Assembly (NCBI GenBank): GCA_903873295.1
Contig: CAIQNV010000032.1
Location: 1-48,184 of the forward strand
Reading direction: 5' to 3'
Source of the DNA: an uncultured Elusimicrobia bacterium
GTDB taxonomy: Bacteria; Elusimicrobiota; Elusimicrobia; Elusimicrobiales; UBA9959
Length of the DNA: 48,184 nucleotides
Part shown: positions 1 through 8,711 of the stretch, piece by piece
Position numbering within the stretch: the first letter of the stretch is position 1
How the letters are laid out: each line of letters begins with the position of its first letter
Program-made: the position numbers and the translations under genes
Notes under the pieces: model-generated
Seen by the model: the letters and a program-made list of their open reading frames with translations, nothing else
What the model was told of the DNA's origin: nothing
Database searches by the model: none

Positions 1-1
1 C

Positions 2-820
2 TTCGCCGCGGGCCTGCAGGCGGCGGAGAAAAGCGTGGCCGTGGTGAACGGCCAGAAAATAACCTCGAACGAGCTTACGAAGAAACTCTGGTGGCAATAC
101 GGCGCGCAGGGCCTGTCCGAGCTTATTGACGAGGCGGTGCTGCTGGAGGAAGGCGGGCGCCTGGGGGTGAGGGCGGATGAAAAAGAGCTTGAGACCAGGT
201 ACGCGAATCTGGCCGCCGGCTACGCCGACAAGGCGGTTTTCGAGAAAAATCTTAAATCCGTAGGCTGGTCCTCCGTAGAGCTGCGAGAACTTATACGCCG
301 CCAGCTTATCATACGCGGCACGGTCATCGCGGCCAGGAAGATCGCGGTTTCGGACGAAGACACGGCGGCTTTCTTCGAAAAGAACAAGGAGCGCCTGGGA
401 ACGCCGGAGTCGGTGAAGCTCAGCCAGGTCTTCGTGAATACGAAGGCCGAAGCGGACGAGGCCTACGAGCTGCTTTCCTCGGTAGGAGCCGACTTCGCTA
501 AACTCTCCACGCTCAAGTCCGCCGACGCCAACCTGCGCAAGAACAACGGCAGCCTGGGCTATATCTCAAAAGGCATGCTGCTGCCCGAGATCGAGAAAGA
601 GATCTTCGCCCTGAAGGACGGCCAGTACACAAAACCCCTCGCCACCGGCAACGGCTTCAGCATCTTCAAGACGGAAGAGCACAAGCCGGGTAAAGAGGCC
701 GTCTTCGAGACCATAAAAGCCGATCTTAAGATCGCCATACTTAACCAGGCCATAACCCAGCAGCTGCCGGAGCTGGCCGCAGAACTCAGGCAGAAAGCGA
801 AAATAGAAGTGATAAAGTAA
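2..820 (+). CDS. Parvulin-type (PPIC) periplasmic peptidyl-prolyl isomerase/foldase, 5' end cut by the window
   Basis: The reading frame is open from base 2, so the true start and probably most of a signal peptide lie upstream of the window; the GTG at 35 is internal. The visible protein begins with a SurA/PrsA-like N-terminal region (VAVVNGQKIT, then helices with LIDEAVLLEEG), followed by a PPIC domain at about residues 115-225 counted from base 35 (VKLSQVFVNTKAEA, GSLGYISKGMLLPEIE, ATGNGFSIFKTEE). Family knowledge: such proteins isomerise Xaa-Pro bonds and chaperone secreted or outer-membrane proteins in the periplasm. The short C-terminal helix after the PPIC domain fits a single-parvulin PrsA/SurA-like architecture. 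A strong terminator follows 17 bases after the stop, so this is the end of its transcription unit. The exact subfamily cannot be fixed without the N-terminus. Confidence 0.85.
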   Translation, partial: FAAGLQAAEKSVAVVNGQKITSNELTKKLWWQYGAQGLSELIDEAVLLEEGGRLGVRADEKELETRYANLAAGYADKAVFEKNLKSVGWSSVELRELIRRQLIIRGTVIAARKIAVSDEDTAAFFEKNKERLGTPESVKLSQVFVNTKAEADEAYELLSSVGADFAKLSTLKSADANLRKNNGSLGYISKGMLLPEIEKEIFALKDGQYTKPLATGNGFSIFKTEEHKPGKEAVFETIKADLKIAILNQAITQQLPELAAELRQKAKIEVIK

Positions 821-837
821 GACACCCGCGGAAAGTG

Positions 838-871
838 AAAAAGCGGGCGGGATATTCCTGCCCGCTTTTTT
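838..871 (+). terminator. Rho-independent terminator after the foldase gene
   Basis: A hairpin with arms AAAAGCGGGC (839-848) and GCCCGCTTTT (860-869), extended by G-T and G-C pairs inward to the loop 852-856, runs directly into a T tract at 866-871. It lies 17 bases downstream of the foldase stop and closes that transcription unit. Confidence 0.85.
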
Positions 872-955
872 GCTGCCCGCCCGCTTCAGTGGTTTTTCCA
901 AACCACGGGGGGACGCGGGCGGCTGACCGGTTTTTACAGCTGCCGCTTTATTCCT

Positions 956-2752
956 ATGCTTAAAAAATTTTTTCTTTGCGCGGCCGTGCTGCTGGATCTA
1001 TCGGCCCCGGGGCTTAGCGCGGCCGAGCAGGAATTCAACCCCGCCGGCTGGGAAACGAACAGCAATTATCCGGCGATAGGCTCTCCCGAGGCTAAAAAAG
1101 GCGGAACGTTCCGCTCTTACTGGCCCGGCTTCCCCCGGACCCTGAGAGCTTTAGGCCCTGACTCGGATCTCGCCGCTATCAGGGAAGTCCAGGGACTGGT
1201 GTATGAACCTCTCGTAAACCTTCACCCGGGAACCCTGGAGTATATGCCGGGCCTCGCCGACTATTGGAAGCTGTCCGGGGATAAACGCAAATTTTATTTT
1301 CATCTGAACCCGAAAGCCCGCTGGGCGGACGGGACTCCCGTGACGGCCGAGGATATCGTAGCCACCTGGGACTTCAGGGCGCGCGCGGACATCAAGGATC
1401 CCTCCTCCCTTTCGCTGTGGGTGGAGAATTTCGAGCGGCCGGCGGCGGAAAGCAGGGAGATAGTTTCAGTGCGGACGAAGAAACTTCATTGGCGGCTTTT
1501 TCTTGATTTCGGCGGCATGAGCATCTATCCGGCCAAGGAACTGAAGGGCCTGACCGGCGAGAAGTACCTGGAGGATTACAACTGGAAAATGCCGATGGGG
1601 TCCGGGCCCTACGAACTGAAAGCCGAAGGCATAAAAAAAGAGCGCTCCGTGACCCTCACGAGGCGCGGCGATTACTGGGCCGAAGCCGAATGGCGGAACA
1701 CGGGCCTTAACAATTTCGACAGGCTCTCGTGGGAGGCGGTCCCGGACGAAAAGCCGGCTTTCGAAAAATTTAAAAAGGGCGAACTGGATTATTATCGCGT
1801 CGCCAGCGCGCGGAGCTGGTTTGAGGACTGCGATTTCGACAAAATACAAAAAGGCTGGATCCTGAAGCGCAGGATCTTCAACGAGGCGCCCCGCGACTTT
1901 TCCGGCTTCGCGCTCAACATGCGCAAGCCTCCCTTCGACGACGACAATGTCCGCAAGGCCTTCGCTTATCTCCTGGACCGCGAGAAGCTCATAGATAAAT
2001 TTTTCTCCCGCGAATACGATCTCCTGGACAGCTACTTCCCGGGCGGCGGCTGGGAGAACCCCTGGAACCCTAAAATACGCTATAACCCCCTCCTGGCGCA
2101 GCGGCTCCTTGAAAGGGCCGGCTGGATCACCCGGAATAAAGACGGCTGGCTTGTAAAAAACGGGAAGATCTTCGAGCTCGCTTTCGAATACGGGGACCCG
2201 GGCATGGCCGGGATCTATAAGGTCCTGAGGGAGGATGCGGAAAAAGCGGGGATAAAGTTAAACCTTAAACAGACGGACCCCGCCGCCCTGCTGAAGAAAG
2301 TCGGCGAACGGGATTTCGCTCTTTATTTCCAGTCGCGGGAAGCCCTCTTGTTCCCGGACCCCGCGAGCGCCTGGACGGCGGAACTCGCGGACACCCTGAA
2401 CACCGGCAACCTCACCGGGTTTAAAAGTCAGGAAGTGGACGCGCTATGCGAAAAATACGGCGCCGCCTTCGACCGGGAGGAGCGGAAAAGAATAATACGG
2501 GAGATAGACGGAATAATTTTCGGCGGCCATCCGTACGCGCTCGCCTGGAGCTCTAATTCCAGCCGCATACTTTACTATAACAAGTTCGGGCATCCCAAAG
2601 AATATTTTTCCAGGACCGGCGGCGACGGCGACATGAAAACCCTGTGGTGGATCGATCCGGAAGCGGAAAAGGCCCTTGAGGACGCGATGGCGGGCGATAT
2701 AGGCCTGCCCGCGGGGGAAACCGTCCAAAAACCCTGGCAAAAGCGGCTTTGA
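956..2752 (+). CDS. Family-5 extracellular solute-binding protein (peptide/YejA-like ABC transporter component)
   Basis: A 598-residue protein with an N-terminal signal peptide (MLKKFFLCAAVLL...LSA, residues 1-22) and the SBP_bac_5 fold: KKGGTFRSYWPG near residue 48, YEPLVNLHPG near 84, then the hallmark WADGTPVTAEDIVATWDF (about 123-140) and DNVRKAFAYLLDREKL (about 324-339). The early NYPAIGSPEAKKGG segment resembles YejA-type proteins, which bind oligopeptides or peptide antibiotics in the periplasm. No permease or ATPase gene is adjacent: the gene sits alone between a terminator and a convergent operon, so its membrane partners must be elsewhere or shared. No good Shine-Dalgarno site precedes the ATG. 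Substrate is unknown. Confidence 0.85.
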   Translation: MLKKFFLCAAVLLDLSAPGLSAAEQEFNPAGWETNSNYPAIGSPEAKKGGTFRSYWPGFPRTLRALGPDSDLAAIREVQGLVYEPLVNLHPGTLEYMPGLADYWKLSGDKRKFYFHLNPKARWADGTPVTAEDIVATWDFRARADIKDPSSLSLWVENFERPAAESREIVSVRTKKLHWRLFLDFGGMSIYPAKELKGLTGEKYLEDYNWKMPMGSGPYELKAEGIKKERSVTLTRRGDYWAEAEWRNTGLNNFDRLSWEAVPDEKPAFEKFKKGELDYYRVASARSWFEDCDFDKIQKGWILKRRIFNEAPRDFSGFALNMRKPPFDDDNVRKAFAYLLDREKLIDKFFSREYDLLDSYFPGGGWENPWNPKIRYNPLLAQRLLERAGWITRNKDGWLVKNGKIFELAFEYGDPGMAGIYKVLREDAEKAGIKLNLKQTDPAALLKKVGERDFALYFQSREALLFPDPASAWTAELADTLNTGNLTGFKSQEVDALCEKYGAAFDREERKRIIREIDGIIFGGHPYALAWSSNSSRILYYNKFGHPKEYFSRTGGDGDMKTLWWIDPEAEKALEDAMAGDIGLPAGETVQKPWQKRL

Positions 2753-2765
2753 ACGGGGGGGGGCG

Positions 2766-3500
2766 CTAAGCGGCTTCCTCTCCGGAGGCGGTCTTCTTTC
2801 CGGCAAAGAACCCGTGAAGGATAAAGTATATCACCATTCCGATAAGGATGATCTGGGTTGCGTAGAAATTTTCCCTGCTGGAGAAGGCGTAGAGCTTGTC
2901 GAATCTGCCGTAAAGCAGGGAAAACCGCGCCATAACGGTATTTCCGAAGGCCGCGCCGAAGTAGATCATCAAAAAATAAATACCCACGTTCGAGGCTTTC
3001 TTTATAACGCCCGTATGCTCGAGCGAGAAGAAAAAATAAACCAGGACGCAGATAACGCCCACCGCCATCAGGACGGAATTAAAAAACGTGAAAGCCGACA
3101 TCCCCGTCAGATTGGCGAAGGGCTGTATGGTTCCGCCTATCTGGTTTATAAAGTCGGTGGCAAGCCCCGCCGGGATGGCAAGCCCCGAGCCGTAGCCCAT
3201 GAGGAAAGTAAAGCCATAGCGGGAGACCCATGAAATTTTCGGGATGAACTGCGTTATCAGCGAAAGTCCCAGCAGGGCGGGGATAATGACAAGCCAGTCA
3301 TGGTTCATCAGCGGGAGCCAGACCTTGGGCTTCAGAACGTCGAACAGGTAGACCTGGAACCACCAGCCCATTCCGGCTCCAAGATAAAGATGCTCCGCTA
3401 TCTTAAAGAAAGGGTTATCCTTGTAAAGGAAACTGAAAAGGAATATCGTCAGGCCGGCGGAGATCCAGGCTCCGGCTATAAGAAGAGTGGTATCAGGCAT
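2766..3500 (-). CDS. Polytopic membrane protein of unknown function, last gene of the DUF6754-like cluster
   Basis: A 244-residue, very hydrophobic protein with about seven predicted membrane segments (for example residues 5-25, 68-84, 92-112, 128-158, 168-188 and 215-235) and a short polar C-terminus (AGKKTASGEEAA). The N-terminal part carries EHLYLGAGMGWWFQVYLF. I do not recognise a named family. It lies 43 bases downstream of the 277-residue anchored protein in the same orientation and closes the four-gene membrane cluster. Its stop faces the stop of the solute-binding protein gene across only 13 bases, which include a run of nine G (2755-2763). The context suggests it is an integral subunit of a complex with the other three products; that is inference. 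Confidence 0.75.
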   Translation of the reverse strand: MPDTTLLIAGAWISAGLTIFLFSFLYKDNPFFKIAEHLYLGAGMGWWFQVYLFDVLKPKVWLPLMNHDWLVIIPALLGLSLITQFIPKISWVSRYGFTFLMGYGSGLAIPAGLATDFINQIGGTIQPFANLTGMSAFTFFNSVLMAVGVICVLVYFFFSLEHTGVIKKASNVGIYFLMIYFGAAFGNTVMARFSLLYGRFDKLYAFSSRENFYATQIILIGMVIYFILHGFFAGKKTASGEEAA

Positions 3501-3543
3501 ATATAATGTACGCTCCCGCTGAAAATTAGGGCCCCTGCCCTGT

Positions 3544-4377
3544 TTACAAATACTTCAGTATCACAATAGCGATATTTGAAACGATTATCAACGCCGCGAC
3601 CATCACGTGCGCCAGGCTCAGCGCGTCCATCCCGGACGTCCCCTCGCCGGGGGTCTTAATAAGGTATTCATATTCCGCCGCGCCCTTCATGCCGCCCAGG
3701 AGCCCCTTGAGCTGCTTCTTCTGGAGGTACGGCCCGTAGCCGGGCTGGCTTATGGCGGTAACGCCGGCAATGACGGGCACGCCGTATTTATCGCCCGCGT
3801 AGGCCACCCAGGCGTCCGGCATCGAAGTTCCCGCTATGCAGACTACGAGCGAGACGTTCTTATAGTTCTTGATCTCCTTCATGACGGGCAGGGACCTGGC
3901 GTCCTTCCCGTCCTTATCTTTATCGTAGATCCCGTAGATATCGGAAGCCATCTGCGTAAGCGCGGCCACGGCATTGGGCTGATAAGGGAAAATAACATAA
4001 TCCCTGCCGTATTCTTTTTTAAACTCGCCCGGCACTACGGAAAAGACCTTCTCTATAAGGGCGGTGGCTCCGGCGGCATAGGTTACCACGCCCACGCGCA
4101 GATCCTTGCTGAAAGCGTGCCGCGCCACCGCCATAGCCTGGGGATTAAGCTCGGGGCTTGTGGCGGGATCATAGTCCAGGGACAGGATCACGAAAGATCC
4201 GGCCGGGAGCTTGTTCATGAAATCGTAAGCGCTCTGCGTGTCCCTGGAAATTTTATTGCTTATCAGTCCGAGCGGGTGCATGATGGCGCCGAACAGCACC
4301 ACGGCCAGCGCCAGGAAGATCCAGCGCCTGTCTATTTTAAGAACCGCGTTGAGTTTGTCTTTTAGCATAGAGTTCAA
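3544..4377 (-). CDS. Bitopic membrane protein with a large extracytoplasmic domain, unknown function (DUF6754-like cluster)
   Basis: A 277-residue protein with one membrane segment near each end (RRWIFLALAVVLFGAIMHPL, about residues 17-36, and ALSLAHVMVAALIIVSNIAI, about 251-270), leaving about 210 residues between them. The central domain alternates strands and helices (SFVILSLDYDP, AVARHAFSKDLRVGVVTYA, NVSLVVCIAGTSMPDAWVAY), which looks Rossmann-like or flavodoxin-like. I see no catalytic motif. Its start overlaps the stop of the upstream 222-residue membrane gene by an ATGA junction (4374-4377), so translational coupling is likely. The family is unnamed to me; the partnership with the DUF6754-like protein is inferred from gene order and overlap. 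Confidence 0.75.
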   Translation of the reverse strand: MNSMLKDKLNAVLKIDRRWIFLALAVVLFGAIMHPLGLISNKISRDTQSAYDFMNKLPAGSFVILSLDYDPATSPELNPQAMAVARHAFSKDLRVGVVTYAAGATALIEKVFSVVPGEFKKEYGRDYVIFPYQPNAVAALTQMASDIYGIYDKDKDGKDARSLPVMKEIKNYKNVSLVVCIAGTSMPDAWVAYAGDKYGVPVIAGVTAISQPGYGPYLQKKQLKGLLGGMKGAAEYEYLIKTPGEGTSGMDALSLAHVMVAALIIVSNIAIVILKYL

Positions 4378-5042
4378 TCCTTGCCGAGGTATTGGCGTTC
4401 AATACCGAAAATAATCTTAAGCGCCGTCACGACCGCGCCGATGGCTATGCCGATCATAATGCCGCGCTTGCCCGCCACCGCGGGCACATGCAGGATCCAG
4501 TCCACGATGTCGGAAATCGCGCAGCTCGTCCAGCCGAACAGCTTCTCCCAGATCATCTGGCCCAGCGGGACATTGCCGAGTATCAGGACCATGGCCGCCA
4601 CAAAAAGGACGAAGGCCTGGAGGGATTTTATCCGGAAAGACTTGTACGCGGTTGAGACTATGTAGAACGCCAGCACCGCGAACATGGTGGCCGAAAGAGG
4701 GTTGTAGATATACTGGAAAGCCCAGCCCAGCCAGGTGAGCGACGAGCCGTTCATGTTCTTCCCGTGGCTCACATATGCCGGCACCGCTATGGCAAGAAAG
4801 CCTATGTAGACGAAGATGCTGTAGCCCCAGCCGTCCGCCTTGCGGGAGATCTTTGCATAGTGGGAGTAAAAAAGGCTTATCAGTCCCAGGAAAAACGCGA
4901 AGGCGGACACGATGTTTTCCCACTTGTTCATGGCTTCGAGGAAATTCACCGAATGCTTATGCGGCACGTAGTAGGTCAGCAGCGTAAGTATGCCGAAAAC
5001 GAACACTATGGCCAAAGGTATGTATTTTTTGATTAATTTCAT
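4374..5042 (-). CDS. Polytopic membrane protein of unknown function (DUF6754-like cluster)
   Basis: A 222-residue protein with about six predicted membrane segments: residues 7-25, 43-62, 73-92, 105-128, 140-157 and 193-212. A polar stretch (HYAKISRKADGW) separates the second and third. I do not recognise a family. It starts 6 bases after the stop of the DUF6754-like gene and overlaps the next gene by 4 bases, so all three are almost surely translated from one message. A GC-rich antisense frame covers part of the gene but has no start signal or family resemblance. Likely role: membrane subunit of the same complex (inference). Confidence 0.75.
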   Translation of the reverse strand: MKLIKKYIPLAIVFVFGILTLLTYYVPHKHSVNFLEAMNKWENIVSAFAFFLGLISLFYSHYAKISRKADGWGYSIFVYIGFLAIAVPAYVSHGKNMNGSSLTWLGWAFQYIYNPLSATMFAVLAFYIVSTAYKSFRIKSLQAFVLFVAAMVLILGNVPLGQMIWEKLFGWTSCAISDIVDWILHVPAVAGKRGIMIGIAIGAVVTALKIIFGIERQYLGKD

Positions 5043-5048
5043 AAGTTA

Positions 5049-6302
5049 TCAATATGACTTGAAGAGATTAGCGATCAGCTGCGCAAAGACGCCCCAGTGC
5101 ATAAGGCTGCAGACGGACACTGTAATAGCGCCCAGAACCACCGACACCATAACGACGAGCTTGCCGAAATCCTGCGCTTTCAGCGCGCTTAAAAGCATCG
5201 GGTCTTTCGAAAGATAAGCTCCGGCGGCGTAAAGTTCCTCGCCTATAAGCGTATAGTCGCAGGAGGTGAAGAAGAAGGGAAGCTGGCCCTCGGCGTCCGT
5301 GCCCGCTATCTGTATGGCGCCGGTGGTGGCGCCGACCTCGGCGAGCAGCAGGGACTCCGCCGCGAAGTAGCCCATAAAGAAGCAGGCGGCCGGCTTCTCG
5401 CGGGAGATCATGCCGTCCACCGAGGCGGCATAGGAGAACTGGTCCTGGCTGATGAACTGGTTGATGTCCTCGCGGAATGAATCCGGGCGCCCGGCTTCAA
5501 GGAAAGCCTGTTTGACGACCTCTTTTGACACGGTCATGACGACCGGGTTGTAATGCGGAACTTTGATGGTGCTGTCGTACTGCGCCACCTTTTTCGAAAC
5601 CTCGCCCAGGATAAAGGTGGAAGCGATGGTGGACACCATGGTCATGTCGCCGATGCCCGGCACGTAATAGATCGGCTTGCCCATCTCGGTGGCGCGGCCT
5701 ATGGCCTCGTCTATGGCGTCAAGGCCGGCTATGCGGCGGATGAACAGGCCTTTGCGCTTGGCGTGGGAGACCGCCCAGAAGAACACAATGGTCACGAGCG
5801 CAAGCATCACGATATTGTTCAGGCGGTCCAGGCGGAACCAGTTGCCGCGCGTGGAGCCGGAAACGGCGGCGCTTTCAGCCGAAACCGCGCCGCCGACCTT
5901 TGAAATCTTGAAGTGAAACACCTGGCCGTCATTGACCTCGCCGAAAGAATTGTTAAGCTCGACCTTCACCTCGTGGACTCCGGGCCTGGTTTTCCAGGCC
6001 CAGAACGGAAGGTCAAGGCTTCCGGACATCTTTTCTCCGGAGCCGAATTCCTCGGCCTTTATCCACCCGCCGGTTTCCAGACTTGAAACAAAAACCCGGT
6101 AAACCGTCCCCGCCGGGGCCGTCGGATCGGCGTCCCAGGAAAGAAGGGTCGTTCCGCCCGAATCATAGGGCATATCCGCGGCGGAGAGGCCGCTTATAGC
6201 CGCTAAAGCAGGGGAAGGGATACTTTTTTTTGCGGCCGCTGAAGCGCCGCCCGCCGTTAACAGGGACAAAATGATGAAGAATATTAGTTTGTTTTTAGTC
6301 AT
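5049..6302 (-). CDS. DUF6754-like protein: signal peptide, Ig/FN3-like domain, membrane anchor and conserved C-terminal domain
   Basis: The start is set at the ATG at 6302 (MTKNKLIFF), not the in-frame TTG 39 bases upstream, because it opens a clean signal peptide (about residues 1-23). Residues about 40-130 look like an FN3/Ig-type beta-sandwich (LLSWDADPTAPAGTVYRVFV); a membrane segment follows at about 160-180 (IVMLALVTIVFFWAVSHAKR); a long conserved domain comes next (GLDAIDEAIGRATEMGKPIY, YVPGIGDMTMVSTIASTFIL, GAIQIAGTDAEGQLPFFFTS, GEELYAAGAYLSKDP); and a last membrane segment lies at about 388-410. From memory this C-terminal block matches DUF6754 proteins of several phyla, whose function is unknown. 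It leads the four-gene cluster and has its own promoter at 6313-6341. Confidence 0.8.
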   Translation of the reverse strand: MTKNKLIFFIILSLLTAGGASAAAKKSIPSPALAAISGLSAADMPYDSGGTTLLSWDADPTAPAGTVYRVFVSSLETGGWIKAEEFGSGEKMSGSLDLPFWAWKTRPGVHEVKVELNNSFGEVNDGQVFHFKISKVGGAVSAESAAVSGSTRGNWFRLDRLNNIVMLALVTIVFFWAVSHAKRKGLFIRRIAGLDAIDEAIGRATEMGKPIYYVPGIGDMTMVSTIASTFILGEVSKKVAQYDSTIKVPHYNPVVMTVSKEVVKQAFLEAGRPDSFREDINQFISQDQFSYAASVDGMISREKPAACFFMGYFAAESLLLAEVGATTGAIQIAGTDAEGQLPFFFTSCDYTLIGEELYAAGAYLSKDPMLLSALKAQDFGKLVVMVSVVLGAITVSVCSLMHWGVFAQLIANLFKSY

Positions 6303-6312
6303 AACTGTTAAT

Positions 6313-6341
6313 AATATACACTTTCTGCGATTTTCAGGCAA
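6313..6341 (-). promoter_or_regulatory. Sigma70-type promoter of the DUF6754-like cluster, near-leaderless
   Basis: On the minus strand TTGCCT (6341-6336), 17 bases, then TATATT (6318-6313) precede the ATG at 6302 by only 10 bases. The expected transcription start is about 3-4 bases before the ATG, leaving no room for a Shine-Dalgarno site, and none is visible. Confidence 0.5.
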
Positions 6342-6434
6342 GCAAAAACAGCAAAAACAGTTCCGGTGCGCGGGATCATATAAGCCGCGAGGCCCGGACT
6401 TTATTAAAGCCCGGACTTTTAAGGCCGCGAGCCG

Positions 6435-8597
6435 TCATTTGGCGTCTATGTTTTTCATGATCAGCTCTTTCATCACGTTGAAAGCGGGCGGCGTCCCGGG
6501 CGGGAGCCTTTCCGCTATTTCATAAACCGTCACGCGGTTAAGAAGCCTGCCGCTCTGCGCTTCGTCGCGCGAGAAAACCTCCCTGGCGTGACGCGCCCAG
6601 AACTCGTCGAAAACGCTCCTGGCCCGCGCGTCCCAATAAAACATGCGGTATCCCTGCCCCAGCTTTATGGCCTCGGCCGCGTTTATCAGCAAATGCGTTA
6701 TCCCCTCCGCCCGCAGCCGGGTGTAAAGTTCCTCGCCGTTCCCGGAGGCCGCCGCGTATTCGACTATCGGCGTCTTATCGAAAACGGAGCTTACGACGAA
6801 ATCCTTTTTAAAATAAAAGCTTCGGCCGTCTCCGATTATCAGCGTCTTCGCCGCGGCCGGCAGCCTCTCGTTTATGAATTCTATGGCCGCGTAGTGGCTG
6901 TAGGGGTAGGTCGGCTGCGTATTCGAAAGGTATTCCCGTTTCGAGACCAGGCCGAGCACAGGCTTCCAGCGCCCCTGGGTGTAAAAAATAAGGCCGGCCC
7001 AATACAGGCCGAAGGCGCAGGAGGCCAGCGCCGCGTAGGAGAGCGTCCTGCGAAGCGCCCGATGCCCCTTGCCCTCGAACGAAGCCGCGATCAGCAGCGC
7101 GGCGGCGGGATAGGCCGGCATCAGGAAACGCACCATGGTGGACGCGAAGGACCAGAACAGCCAGCCGGAAAGGAAATATATCCAGAACGGGACCGTGCCG
7201 GCGGCCGGCCGGAGCAGAAAGAGCAGCGGCAGCAGCGCCAGAAAGAGCGGGGTGAAATACTGGGAGTTGCCTATCTCTCCCATCGTTATTTTCCAGGGAT
7301 TCAGGAGCCAGGCTTTTAATTCTACGGAGCCCATCTGTCTGGTCTCCCCCAGAAAACCCTGGATCTTACCCGCGTCCGCGGTTTCCGGCAGGCCGAAGAC
7401 TGAGGTCAGGAAGGGGAAAAAAGGATTATGTCTGTAAATCTGGTTCTTAACGAGCCAGGGCAGCACGGGCAGGGCCGCCACCAGGGAGAAAAGCAGGGCG
7501 GAGCGCAGCGCGGCGCCCGGGTTCGCGCGGCCCCTGTAAAGCAGCACCAGCCCGATCCCGGCGGCGGAGAAAAGGCCCGTAGTTTTTACGGCCATCCCGC
7601 AGCCGGCAAGGAAGGCGCTCAGGACCAGGAATTTTTTTTCTCCCGGCTCGTGGCGCAGGGCGGCGGCCAGCGCGCAGAGAGAGAACAGCGTGAGCAGGGA
7701 CTCCGTGCCGGAGGACCAGGCCGCCAGCAGGGTGTGCGTGACAGTGTAAAAGATAAGCGCGGCCCAAAGCCCGGTCCTGACGGTGAAATGCCGGCGGCCG
7801 AGGCCTAACACCGCCGCCACGCTCAATACGCCGGCGGCGTAGTTTATCAGCTTGGGCAGCATCTCGTCCTTCAGCAGCAGCCCGGCGGAATAAAGCATTC
7901 CGTGCAGCAGGAAAAGATTGGAATAAAGGTTATACGGCATGTCCGCGAAACCATGCTTTATGACGTAAAGATTGGGAACGGCCAGGTGATAGACCAGCGA
8001 ATCGTAAAAGACCTCCGGGCTGAGCGCGCCGGCCAGGTTGAACGCCAGCGCGGCCGCCAGGAGGGCGGAAGCGAGGAGGTCAGGGAATTCCGGCTTAAAC
8101 GGCGCCGCCGCCGAAAGCGCCGGGGGGGAGGCCCTGAGCGAGAAGACGCCCAGGCCGGCCGAGACGGCCGCCAGCGCCAGCACAGGCCACTTATAAAGAA
8201 ACCCGCAGGCCGCCAGCGCAAGCGCGGCGTGGGCGAAAACCGCGAGGCCCAGCGCCGCCGAAAAAGCCGCCTCCTCCCAGCCGTTGAACCCGCTGACTTT
8301 AAGCAGATCCACAAGAAGGAACCGGCCGAGGCCGGCGCAGGCCAGGAGGAAGGCCAGACCGGCGGCCAGGGCGGCCGCGTGCCCGGGCAGGACCGAGAAC
8401 AGCGCCCCGGAAAAATACTGGCCGGGAGATAGCAGGACAAAAAACGAGTTCAGGTCCGGGGTGAAGCGCGACAGATAATTTTTAAAAACCCAGAAAGACC
8501 AGAGGCTGAACGCTCCCCAGGCCAGCCAGGCCGGAAAGCGCTCTTCCTCCTCTCCGGCCGGAACTTTAGAGAGCTCTTTTTTATTTTTTCTTGCCAT
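6435..8597 (-). CDS. Polytopic membrane glycosyltransferase, GT39/ArnT-like (PMT superfamily)
   Basis: A 720-residue protein with about 12 or more membrane segments. The hydrophobic core and the luminal-loop motif YDSLVYHLAVPNLYVIKHGF (near residue 195), followed by NLFLLHGMLYSAGLLLKDEM, fit GT-C enzymes of the PMT/ArnT type, which move a sugar from a polyprenyl-phosphate donor to a protein or lipid acceptor outside the membrane. A soluble C-terminal domain (about residues 570-720) contains TLIIGDGRSFYFKKD and ITHLLINAAEAI. The first 25 residues are charged and cytoplasmic. It stands alone between the membrane cluster and the MutL operon on the same strand. No SD is visible before the ATG. 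Donor and acceptor cannot be told from sequence. Confidence 0.8.
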   Translation of the reverse strand: MARKNKKELSKVPAGEEEERFPAWLAWGAFSLWSFWVFKNYLSRFTPDLNSFFVLLSPGQYFSGALFSVLPGHAAALAAGLAFLLACAGLGRFLLVDLLKVSGFNGWEEAAFSAALGLAVFAHAALALAACGFLYKWPVLALAAVSAGLGVFSLRASPPALSAAAPFKPEFPDLLASALLAAALAFNLAGALSPEVFYDSLVYHLAVPNLYVIKHGFADMPYNLYSNLFLLHGMLYSAGLLLKDEMLPKLINYAAGVLSVAAVLGLGRRHFTVRTGLWAALIFYTVTHTLLAAWSSGTESLLTLFSLCALAAALRHEPGEKKFLVLSAFLAGCGMAVKTTGLFSAAGIGLVLLYRGRANPGAALRSALLFSLVAALPVLPWLVKNQIYRHNPFFPFLTSVFGLPETADAGKIQGFLGETRQMGSVELKAWLLNPWKITMGEIGNSQYFTPLFLALLPLLFLLRPAAGTVPFWIYFLSGWLFWSFASTMVRFLMPAYPAAALLIAASFEGKGHRALRRTLSYAALASCAFGLYWAGLIFYTQGRWKPVLGLVSKREYLSNTQPTYPYSHYAAIEFINERLPAAAKTLIIGDGRSFYFKKDFVVSSVFDKTPIVEYAAASGNGEELYTRLRAEGITHLLINAAEAIKLGQGYRMFYWDARARSVFDEFWARHAREVFSRDEAQSGRLLNRVTVYEIAERLPPGTPPAFNVMKELIMKNIDAK

Positions 8598-8654
8598 AGT
8601 TACGGGGGGGATAAAGATCGTCCGCAGCCGGGTGCGGCGGCCGGGAATAACGAT

Positions 8655-8696
8655 CGGTAACCAGTTAGGAACGGTACAGTTCCTACCTGATTACCG
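8655..8696. repeat. Imperfect inverted repeat between the glycosyltransferase and biotinyl/lipoyl-like genes
   Basis: Arms 8655-8672 and 8679-8696 match at 16 of 18 positions around a 6-base loop (CGGTAACCAGTTAGGAAC against the complement of GTTCCTACCTGATTACCG). There is no T tract on either side, so it is a poor intrinsic terminator; it may be a dispersed palindromic repeat or an operator. Confidence 0.6.
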
Positions 8697-8711
8697 ACCG
8701 GTCGCCTGGCT

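Noticed and set aside
2755-2763. Run of nine G between convergent stops as a phase-variation tract
   Set aside because: It lies outside both coding regions, so length change would not shift a frame; it may also be a sequencing error.
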